From Acanthamoeba lenticulata (Eukaryota > Discosea > Longamoebia > Acanthamoebidae), in NCBI GenBank assembly GCA_002179805.1, contig NAVB01002775.1:1-14543 (forward strand): a DNA stretch of 14,543 nucleotides, in the 5' to 3' direction. Shown here one piece after another: positions 1 to 7,406 of the stretch (its first letter is position 1; each line of letters begins with the position of its first letter). The notes under the pieces were generated by a model that had not been told where the DNA came from, made no database searches, and was given only the letters and a program-made list of their open reading frames with translations. A program made the translations under genes and the position numbers.

Positions 1-673
1 GCGCGCGTGGCCGAGACACACGATGAGATAGAGCGCATGAAGGAGCGTTTCGTGGCGGTGCGTAACCAGGCCATCGGTGCCAATGATACCGTAGAGGACC
101 TCTTTGAGCGCGAGGAGAAGCGGCGACAGCGACAAAAGGCCCGGTGTAGGGCGCCCCTCCCCCCTTCTTCCTTTTCTTTTCTTGGTGCGAGACTGATGAC
201 CAACATGACGTGTCGCAGTGATGCCATTGGCCACGCCGGCCGCCGACGCAACCCCAGCGCCGGCCGCTGTTGCTGCTGCACCAGCCACGCCAGCTGCCAC
301 GCCGACTTCGTCGACCTCGCTGTGGGGCACAACCGCGGGGACCGGCACCGCGGCGTCGACGCCCTTTAGCTTGGGCTCGGCATTCACGCCCTCGACTACG
401 ACGACAACCTCGGCGACGACCCCGTCGACCGGCACGACATCGGCCTTCCCAAGCTTCACGACGACGCCGGCGGCCACCACATCGACGCCCAGCTCGCTCA
501 CATCGTCGCTGTTTGGATCGTCGCACACCAGCAGCACCGGCGGCCTGGGCTTCTCCACGGCCGGGACGGCGCTCAGCTTCCCCACCACGCCCACGCCGAC
601 CGCCGCGCCCGCCGGCCAGCAGCGCTCGTCAGGCGGCCGACCCGCCACAGGCCGCAAGGGGAAGGGCAAATGA
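1..673 (+). CDS. Nucleoporin Nup58/p45-like protein, C-terminal part (5' end outside window)
   Basis: Two exons are visible: 1-145 (open at the left edge, frame 1) and 219-673. They are joined over a 73-nt intron with a GTAGGG donor and a GCAG acceptor, and the stop is TGA at 671. The first part is a charged helix (IERMKERFVAVRN, then ANDTVEDLFEREEKRRQRQK). It resembles the end of the Nup58 coiled coil, which in animals is followed by a low-complexity FG tail and a short basic end. Here the tail is about 145 residues of Thr/Ser/Ala/Pro with LFG, GLGF and LSF patches, ending in GRKGKGK. Nup58 works with Nup62 and Nup54 in the central channel of the nuclear pore. The basis is the layout helix, then FG-type tail, then basic end, plus local similarity. 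The tail is poor in true FG dipeptides, so another low-complexity coiled-coil protein is possible. No ATG can be assigned because the gene runs out of the window. Confidence 0.6.
146..218 (+). other. Spliceosomal intron in Nup58-like gene
   Basis: The 73-nt intron runs from GTAGGG to GTCGCAG with a C/T-rich interior. A donor two bases upstream (144) would break the frame into the tail, which decides the boundary. It is typical in size for this window. Confidence 0.7.
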
Positions 674-1197
674 GAGAGAGAGGGTTGAGTGTAGGGCACG
701 TGTTGTTGGTTTTGTCATCTATGAGAGCCTTTGCTCCGTTTTTTGTTGTTTTATTTTTGTTGGTGTTTTTTGGCGTGCAGCCTGAAAGGACGCGGAACTG
801 GTTTACCTGGTGGGAAGGAGAAGAGGAAGTGTCTCTACACAAGAAGAAGGAGATGAAGGACAAAAGAAGTATTACTGTACAGGAGGACAACCCCCTCTCG
901 AGAGCAGGACTCCCCCCCCCCCCATCGACTGGAAGGGGTTCAACAGAGAGCGAGAGAGGCGCTGAACTGTCCCAGACTTGTTGGTGGTGTGTTGTCGTTG
1001 TTGTTGTTGTTGTTGCAGGCGGGTGTTGTTGGCTTGTCGTCTCGAGAGAGCGGGGACGGTTGATGTACACGAGGAATAGCAGCTGGCGTCCTCTTGTGCG
1101 GTAACTTGTCGTTGGTGTGAAAGGCGGTGGCGCGGCGAGAGCGGAGCGCTGCACGGCAGGGACCGTGTAACGGTGTTGTGGTGCAACGGGTCGTCGG
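674..1197. other. Intergenic region between convergent Nup58-like and Ras genes
   Basis: These 524 bases hold the 3' flanks of two convergent genes. I see no convincing coding region. Contents are a T-rich stretch at 720-770 that may be 3' UTR of the plus-strand gene, a run of 12 C at about 912-923, and a GTT microsatellite at 997-1015. No AATAAA was found on either strand. The open frames across it are low-complexity and match nothing I recognise. Confidence 0.6.
997..1015 (+). repeat. (GTT)n microsatellite
   Basis: Six perfect GTT units lie in non-coding DNA, preceded by an imperfect unit (gttgtc). On the opposite strand it reads (CAA)n. No function is implied. Confidence 0.9.
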
Positions 1198-2162
1198 TTA
1201 GAAGAGGGAACAGCCCTTCTTCTTGCCGCCCGAGAGGCCAGAGCCAGGCTTGCCGGGGGTGGTGCCGCCCGTGGTCTGCTTCCTGAACTTCCTGATCTCG
1301 CGCACGAGCTGGTCAAAGGCCTCGTCGATGTTCTGGTGGTTCTTGGCGCTGGCCTCGAAGAAGGGAATGCCGAAGCTGGCGGCCAGGTCCTCACCCTCCT
1401 TCTTGCTCACGTCCCTCTCACTCTCAAGATCGCTGCGCGAAAAAGAACGAAAACGAAGAAAGTTTAGAGGCCACCGCATAAAGAGCACAAAGAAAGAAGA
1501 AGAAGTACCTCTTGTTGCCCATAAGGACCATTGGGACGGCGGACTTGTCCTTGATCCTGAGAATCTTGTCTCGTAGCCGAGAGATTTCCATAAAACTCTT
1601 CTTGTTTGTAATGGCATAGATCATCAGGAAGCCTTCGCCTGTCCTGAACCATTGGTCCTGCATCGACTCATACTCTTCCTGACCGGCCGTGTCCAGAATG
1701 TCCTGAAGAGCAAAAACACATAAGTCAAACGCTGTGCCGCTGCAAGTTGAGGCGGGGACGCAAGAGAAACTTACAAGCATAGACACTTCGCCATCGACGG
1801 CCACCTGCTTGCGGTGAGAGTCCTCGATGGTCGGATCTGGAGGCCAAGGAGCGCGCTGTGAGTGCACCAGAGCAACGAGGGAAAATTGCGGTCGACAAAT
1901 AACAAAGAACGAAAGAAAGAGAAGCGGAGCAATTTCGCCATAGAGGGGGGGGGCAAAGCGAGAGCATCTCCGGGCGACAGAGCCGGAATCGTCGAGGAGA
2001 TGGAGAAAAGAGAAACGCAAGAAGGGAGGGTTTGATAGGACGAGTGTAAGTGAAAGGTGCGGTACCGTAGTCTGAGATCCAAATGTTGGACACGTAGGTG
2101 ATGGTGGAGGCCGACTTGCCGACGCCACCCACGCCCACCAACACAACCTTCAGTTCGCCCAT
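1198..2162 (-). CDS. Ras-family small GTPase with C-terminal CAAX box
   Basis: Four exons on the minus strand: 2162-2066, 1836-1775, 1702-1509 and 1432-1198, giving 195 residues. The introns are 229, 72 and 76 nt. The protein is collinear with H-Ras from residue 5. It has the P-loop GVGGVGKS (10-17, Gly12 and Gly13 kept), effector loop [12 protein letters not shown] (32 on), switch [10 protein letters not shown] (57-64, Gln61 kept), NKSD (116-119) and SAK. The tail is basic (GGKKKG) and ends in CSLF, a CAAX box expected to be prenylated at Cys192 and to target membranes. A terminal Phe allows either farnesyl or geranylgeranyl transfer. It should cycle between GDP and GTP as a membrane switch. 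Oddities are Val11 and Ser19 in the P-loop region and His in place of effector Tyr40. The start is fixed by alignment to the Ras N terminus. The family is certain; whether it is Ras proper or a Rap/R-Ras relative is not resolved. Confidence 0.93.
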
Positions 2163-3125
2163 TATGTAGTTGTGATGTAGTAGTGACGCTGGTAGAGAGT
2201 GAAGAATCGATCTAAAAAATCTCTTTAGATGACGACCTCGGTCTGGCGCGGGGTAGAGATTTTTGAGATGGCGATAAAGAGTTGCGGTCGAAGGTTTCGG
2301 CGGCGAAGAGAAAAGAAGGACCGGTGGCGCCACAAGCCTTTTGTGCTGCGTGTTGTCGCTGTGGTGTACACAAGAAATTTCCAGCTTGTGCTGTTGTCAG
2401 CCGCGCTATAAAAAGCCGCCCAATAGGAACCTGTTGTGACTGCGAAAACACGGGGATTGGAGCGATAAGAATTGCGATGCTGCGCCTCGATTGGGGCGGG
2501 CGACCGCTGCGGAGAATGAAGGCAACATCACGTTGCACCCAGTGACCAGGCTTGCACCAAAGTAACGCATCTGCGTGTGGCGCTTCTCACCCCAGTGGCT
2601 CGTCAGCCAAACTCCTCTTTTGGCGAATGGAAGTTGTGGTGAGCTCTCGGCGCCAAACAAGGCACCTTGTCGTTGGTGCTGGCATGGCATTGTGCGCGAT
2701 CCTCCTTGCGCCGCCCGCCAGACAGCAGTGCCGCGTATGCCCGCGGAAGGAGCCCTCGGGCCGAGGGAGTGCAATTAATTCCTTCTTTTTTAAAGTCTTG
2801 ATTTTTTATGTCCCACCCGCCAGCTACTCCGTCGTTGTACGTGGACACTCTCCTCACTGCCAAACAAAGGCATGTCGCTTAGGGACACTGCCCTTCACTG
2901 CCTGTGTGCTGGCCAAGTGATGAAGGACCTTGTGTATTACCGGGCGCCAACGGATTGCATCTGGGCCCAAGGAAGACTCACACCCAAGAAGCGCGCCATG
3001 GTTGGTGCGGAGGGCATCAGGGGTATTCCTGGTCTAAACGCCGGTAGGGAAAGGCACCGCCAGTGTAGCTGCTGCTTTGGGTTTGACCTGGGCCAAAGGC
3101 ACTTGCTGAGCCCATCTTGCTCATG
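2163..3125. other. Intergenic region without recognisable gene
   Basis: These 963 bases separate the Ras start (left) from the RABL3 stop (right), both on the minus strand. They must hold the Ras promoter and RABL3 3' UTR, yet are far longer than other gaps here. CCAAT-type elements occur near 2419 (plus) and near 2457 and 2480 (minus). A plus-strand TATAAAAA lies at 2407-2414. The longest open frames, about 120-130 codons at 2552-2920 and 2872-3264 on plus, show no family motif. I cannot name a gene here. A short or rapidly evolving gene, or an RNA gene, is not excluded. Confidence 0.5.
2407..2414 (+). promoter_or_regulatory. TATA-like element without an assigned gene
   Basis: TATAAAAA on the plus strand lies inside the long gap upstream of Ras. 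No plus-strand gene follows that I can support. It may be chance, or the start of an unannotated transcript. Confidence 0.25.
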
Positions 3126-4365
3126 TCACTGCGGCGATGACATGTCAGTGCGTGAGTCTGAGGGAACGACGCGTCTGGGCGGGAAAAATGGACCACCCGC
3201 GTACATCTGGACGTGGGGCAAGGGCGGGTGTGTGCCCTTGCGGTTGGTCGGTTGGTCGAAGTAGCGCGTGCACACCTGGTCCAAGAAGGCCCGCAGACGT
3301 CGGAGAGCGTACGTGTTCTCCCCAAAGCTCGCTGCGTCCATGCAGTCCTGTACACATAACCACACGTGCCACCCCATCACGTGGGGCCAATCTCTAAGCG
3401 ATGCTCTTGCACTGGCGCTTGCACACAACAGAGCTGTACGCACATACCACTTCGATGCTATGTCGCTCAACCACTTCGGGCTGGCTTGAAATGGCCTTGG
3501 TCTTGTAGCTTCGCTGCTCTCGTGCGGCCAGGTCGGCCATCGTGCCTGGTGCGCATGTGTCACGGACGTCAGCGAACTCCCAGCTACACGAACGCGCCAT
3601 GCGCTCCGTACCGACAATGAGCACAGGCAACGGGCCGTTGAACGTGTCCAGCTCGAGCGTGTGTTTGTCCTTGAGCGACGCCAGTCCCCCTTCGCCTTCG
3701 TCCACCTTCCACTTGAAGCCATCGGATCCTACGACTTCCTTGATCCAGAGTCCAAGGTTTTTGTAGGACTTGCGGTTGGTCAGGTCGTGCACGAGGACGA
3801 GCCCTATTGAGCGCGATGCACAATCGTTAGTCTTAGTGCCTTCGTCGCGCCAAGCGCTTAAGCGGAAGGTCGATACCGTTGATGCTAAGGTGGTTGAAGA
3901 ACATGCCGCGGCTCTCCGCGAACTTCTTTGACCCGCCCAAGTCCCAGAACTCGATGTAGTATGGTCGGCCTTTGAACTCATGAATCTGCAGTAAGCAGGC
4001 ACGAAACGAAGGGTGAGGAGGGCTGGGTTGCTCTCCTCACGCCTGGAAAGCACAGCAACAAGCAGCACTGGACGTGGGCGTCAAGAGGGCAGGAAAGTGC
4101 GCACCTTGACCTCAGTCGAGCAGCCCACGGTGTAGGAGGAACTGTTCAGCACCTCACCCTTACAAATGAGATGCGAAAGCACTGTCTTGCCCACCTGTGT
4201 CGTGCGAAGCACCACCGAGGTCAACGCCAAGCGCAAGAGTGGGGGACAAGAGATCAATTGAAACAATGGGAGAATGTGCACCCCGCTGTCCCCCACGACA
4301 AGGACGCGGATTTGATCGGATAACGACGGGCCGCTCGAGCTGCTGGCGCGTCTGTTTCGGTGCAT
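3126..4365 (-). CDS. RABL3-type atypical small GTPase
   Basis: Five minus-strand exons: 4365-4282, 4194-4105, 3985-3877, 3803-3448 and 3347-3126. They keep frame and give 286 residues; human RABL3 is about 236. After an N-terminal Ser-rich extension (to about residue 18) come IRVLVVGDSGVGKT (P-loop 25-32), SYTVGCSTEVKV (switch I region), YYIEFWDLGG (68-76, the RABL3-type replacement of DTAGQ) and LVLVHDLTNRKS. A divergent GTERM stands where most GTPases have NKxD. A RABL3-like C-terminal segment with an Asp-Cys, Leu-rich helix and RYF follows. The last 40 residues are Pro/Arg-rich and no prenylation Cys is present. RABL3 proteins are linked to small-GTPase prenylation control and membrane traffic in animals; the role here is inferred. 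The first intron splits the P-loop exactly between GDSG and VGKT. It lies head-to-tail with the zinc transporter, 83 nt from its stop. Confidence 0.9.
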
Positions 4366-4384
4366 CAATCTGCAATTGATTCAA

Positions 4385-4391
4385 TTTTATA
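4385..4391 (-). promoter_or_regulatory. TATA box candidate for RABL3 gene
   Basis: Read on the minus strand this is TATAAAA, only about 20 nt upstream of the RABL3 ATG, in an AT-rich 83-nt gap. The spacing implies a very short 5' UTR if used. It may instead simply reflect the AT-rich gap. Confidence 0.4.
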
Positions 4392-4425
4392 AACTAGTTT
4401 AAAAGCAAAAAACATTTTTCCACCA

Positions 4426-4435
4426 TTTATTTATT
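4426..4435 (-). terminator. Polyadenylation signals of zinc transporter gene
   Basis: Two overlapping AATAAA hexamers on the minus strand (4435-4430 and 4431-4426) lie 14-23 nt past the transporter stop codon. They are immediately upstream of the next gene's TATA-like element. The 3' UTR must be very short. Confidence 0.6.
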
Positions 4436-4448
4436 CACGCGTGGCCCC

Positions 4449-6446
4449 TTAGTCGGTCTCGAGGTCGATGTGCTTGGCGGACGGGAAACGTCGCTTGAGC
4501 TCCACTTCGATCCGGTCGACCTCATCGCCCAGATGCTGGACCATGCCGCTGCCGTAGCTAATCAACAGTTCCTCGAGCTGCTCCGGGGTTTGGACCTTCT
4601 TGTGGAGCGTCGCGATGTTGGGATAGTGCTTGTCTAGGTACCGTCGGCTGATCTGCTTGCCATCAAACTCGATCTCGGCCTGTCACGGGAGCGATAAGCG
4701 TAAGTTTCTAGGATCCTCCAGCAAGGCGAAGAGGGTACTGACCTTGAACCGCATGTTGCCGGGACTGAAGATCTCCCCCTTGGCGTCGTGCACCGCCAGG
4801 ATGGTGGGGTCGTCCTCGAGGAACTGGCGAAGTGGATCAGTATCCCATCGAGCGTTGATGTACATCAAGCAGATCGTAATGAGTTGTACCTTGATCATGG
4901 AAAGACGATTCTTCTTGGGGACGGATGTGCCCAAAAGAAGGCGCCTGTTCTTCTCTATGAGGAAGAGTGCAGCGCTGCCCATCAGACCGCCCACCATGAT
5001 CGAGCCACATGCATCAAACAGCGCGCTGCCCGTGTAGTGCGTGCACCTGCAAGGATGCATGCAAGAAACAAGCGTCAGTGCGCGCCGCTCTTCAAGGTGA
5101 AGCTGTGCTGACTGAGTGCGGTTCCCTTACCCGAGCGCAAGGGCAGCCACACAAACGCCCGTCACCTGGCCCACCGATCATGTCTCCCACTCAGCACAGA
5201 CCCAAGTTAAAGACCCCGTAAGGAGAGGGCGTACAGCAATCGAGTCTTCGACGAGCACGGCGACTGACATGGGGTCCGGTCCGTCCATGATGTACTCCTT
5301 TATGGACATGCCGGTCTCTTTGGCGCCCTCACGTACCGCCCTGTCCACGATCGCGGCGAACATGTTGAACAGTAAACCAAAAACATATCAAGAAGGAGGG
5401 AGCATACCTGAATGCAGTGTAAAGAGTCGCGCCTTCCAGCAAAAATGAAACACCCAACACGCCAAAGGCGATGGGCAGATCCGTCAGCTCTGGGGGCATG
5501 ATGAGGGACGAGATGCCGTGGTAAACGGTCACTCTAAAGCCACGCCGCAAACATATGTACGTCAAGGTCTGGCGCATAGTGGCACCACAGCAAGAGAAAG
5601 ACACGAAGAGGTGTACCCGCTTCCGAGGAAAAAGACACCAACCGCCGAGATGAGAGACCACACGAATCGTTCGCGCCCATAGCCGTACGGATGCCTACGA
5701 ACCATCACACACGAATCAGATCCTGCGCCTGTGCTAGAGTTGGTCAAAAGTCGCGTTACCTTCTGTCTGGCTTTTGGAGGCTCCTCTGTGACACGTTCAC
5801 GATCAGCAACTGGCTTGGCATAGGATGGGTGGGAGGGGAGGCAAGTACTCGAATGCCAATGGCGAGCAGGACCTGGTTGAGGGAATCGCCCAAAGAGTGA
5901 ATGGTCTCCGACAGCATGGAGGCGGAACCCGTGGCGAGGAACGCTCCAAACTTGACGATCGTCACCTGCCGTGGTGGCAACAGAGCACGGGGAGTTCAAA
6001 TCGATCGAGTATTGTCCTAAGGAGAGCTTGAAGGAACAACGTACCAGGGAGTTGGACACGATGGCAGTGTAGACGGTGCTCACGCTCTTGTCCGACGTGC
6101 CGGTAAGACGCTCCAACAGGCCCTTACGGCCCTTGACTGGCTGTTCCTCTTCGTCATCACTCTCGTCGTGCTTGTGTCCTGGCAGCCTTTGCGCCAAGCC
6201 TGCACGCAACAATGTCAGCCCACTCCTATATGGCAATGGTTATGTTAAGTTACGCAGTTCCAATGTACTCCGTTGTCGGACGTCGCTGCAGGCGAACAGG
6301 ACTGGCAGAAGTCTCGAGGTTGAGGTCGCGCGAGCCAGCCCACGCTGTGCATGGACGCGCAGTGTCGTGGAATGGAGGGCAGACCTGGCAGGGAGTGCAG
6401 TCATGCGAAGGCGTTGAACGGCTGCGCTTAGAAGACCTTGAGACAT
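4449..6446 (-). CDS. SLC30A9: SLC30A9/ZnT9-type mitochondrial zinc transporter (CDF family)
   Basis: Eleven minus-strand exons: 6446-6254, 6199-6045, 5965-5849, 5785-5760, 5694-5617, 5533-5408, 5340-5235, 5165-5131, 5046-4890, 4823-4743 and 4679-4449. They keep frame throughout and give 434 residues. The N terminus (MSQGLLSAAVQRLR and on to about residue 65) is rich in Arg, Ser, Ala and Leu with almost no acids, typical of a mitochondrial presequence. A short acidic linker (DESDDEEE) follows. The transporter core has TGSASM, the zinc-site HxxxD (His139, Asp143) in TM2, HPYGYG, YHG, EGATL, GMSIKEY and EDSIA. In TM5 an Asp (about 290) is kept but the paired His is absent, as is usual for ZnT9. 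The C-terminal domain carries EDDP, VHD and HIDLE like SLC30A9. Animal ZnT9 exports zinc from mitochondria; that role is inferred here. An earlier in-frame ATG (MTRATT or MRRGWG) could extend the presequence. Exon 4 has only 26 nt. Confidence 0.93.
5760..5785 (-). other. 26-nt microexon of zinc transporter gene
   Basis: This exon encodes RSLQKPDR plus two bases of the next Arg, between a CACAG acceptor and a GTAACG donor. It is required to keep frame and to fill the ten residues that lie between GI and HPYG in SLC30A9 proteins. Confidence 0.85.
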
Positions 6447-6635
6447 GCCAAAAGGGGAGTGTGCGCGAGCAGTGCGCCCCACCGTTGTGGCTCGGGTCAT
6501 TCCCCAGCCCCTTCTCATCTTGTGGTGAAATCCACACAGAGAACTGAAAAAAAGAAACGGTGGCGGGAAACCTTGCGAGAAGAACAGGAAACTTGCGCTC
6601 GTGGCCTCAAGCAGCAGTACATCACAAGATTGAGG
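6447..6635. promoter_or_regulatory. Shared upstream region of divergent zinc transporter and GOT1 genes
   Basis: These 189 bases separate the chosen start codons of two divergent genes. No TATA box is evident. An A-rich patch (about 6546-6556) lies nearer GOT1. If the transporter uses an upstream ATG the region shrinks further. Bidirectional promoter use is inferred from position only. Confidence 0.45.
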
Positions 6636-7366
6636 ATGTTTAGCATGAGCGACACGCAAAAGGCCGGGCTGGTAATGACCAGCTTTGGCGCGTTTTGCAC
6701 TTGTTTCGGCATCCTCCTCATGATGGATCGTGGTCTGCTTGCTCTCGGCAATGTACTGCCCTTCTCCTCTCGCCCTGCCCGCAACTGCACCACCCTCAAT
6801 CTTCGCACCCGGCTTGCAGATTCTCTTCGTGACGGGCTCAGTGCTGCTCGTTGGTACACCTATCGCCCACGTGGATGCAACGCACGCACAGCACTTCTCA
6901 CGTGCGTGTGCTGGTCACAACCAGGGCTGGACAGAGCAGCGTCGTTCTTCTTGGAGAAGAGTCGGCTGAAGGGTAGCTTGTGCTTCTTTGGCGGTGTTGT
7001 GTTTGTGCTCATCAAGTGGCCTCTCATCGGTCTTCTCGTCGAGCTATTTGGTTTCGTTAACCTCTTTGGGTACGGGCATCAGCCCCACTCTCCTCCCCTT
7101 GGCTAGCACTCAATCACCCCTCGCTCTCGGACGGTGCTCCCTCTCCTCCACACAGCAACTCGTTCCCGTGGGTGCTGATGCTCCTGCGAAGCGTGCCGGT
7201 GCTCGGCACCGTCCTCTCCTTGCCTGTGATCGCACCGGTACTCTCCTTGCTCTGCCCTGCTCCTCCTGGCTGCGCATTGACGCGTGAAGGTTGTCTGTTA
7301 CAGTTCCTGGACTGGGTCAGTGGCGCGGTGGCCGGCGGCGAGGGCGGTCACAATAAAGCTGAATAG
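6636..7366 (+). CDS. GOT1: GOT1 family ER-Golgi vesicle transport membrane protein
   Basis: Five plus-strand exons: 6636-6752, 6820-6853, 6925-7069, 7156-7237 and 7304-7366. They give 146 residues, close to the 138 of animal and yeast GOT1. The start MFSMSDTQK matches the family N terminus (LTDTQK), which chooses 6636 over the internal ATG at 6645. Four membrane segments are visible. Family motifs are FGILLMMDRGLLALGN, LFVTGSVLLVG, FFLEKSRLKGSLCFFGG, KWPLIGLLVELFGF, and FPWVLMLLRSVPVLG. The end is LPVIAP joined to FLDWVSG. GOT1 proteins sit in Golgi and ER membranes and assist COPII and Golgi transport. The last intron (7238-7303, 66 nt) has no stop and a multiple of three bases, so its retention would add 22 residues. 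I removed it because LPxIxx-FxDxV is contiguous in the family. The gene converges on RCC1 with 40 nt between the stops. Confidence 0.93.
7352..7357 (+). terminator. AATAAA inside the last GOT1 codons
   Basis: The hexamer spans the Asn-Lys codons four residues before the GOT1 stop, so the poly(A) site could lie within tens of bases of the stop. No other AATAAA lies between the two convergent stops. Confidence 0.45.
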
Positions 7367-7406
7367 AGAGAAATCAACAACGCATCGTTGTTGGAGGCTT
7401 GTTCGC

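Noticed and set aside
270..785. Arg/Pro-rich open frame overlapping the Nup58-like tail
   Set aside because: It is an out-of-frame reading of GC-rich Thr/Ser/Ala codons; the composition is what a frame shadow gives.
573..1394. Long minus-strand open frame running from the Ras C terminus across the intergenic region
   Set aside because: It is out of frame with Ras and reads through microsatellite and poly-C DNA; no motif.
2470..2520. Short likeness to the 3' half of 5S rRNA (TTGGGGCGGGCGACCGCTG)
   Set aside because: The rest of a 5S molecule is absent on either side and the internal promoter region is not recognisable; likely chance.
2916..2923. AGTGATGA resembling a C box of a C/D snoRNA
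   Set aside because: The nearest suitable CTGA D box is about 190 bases away and no terminal stem is visible.
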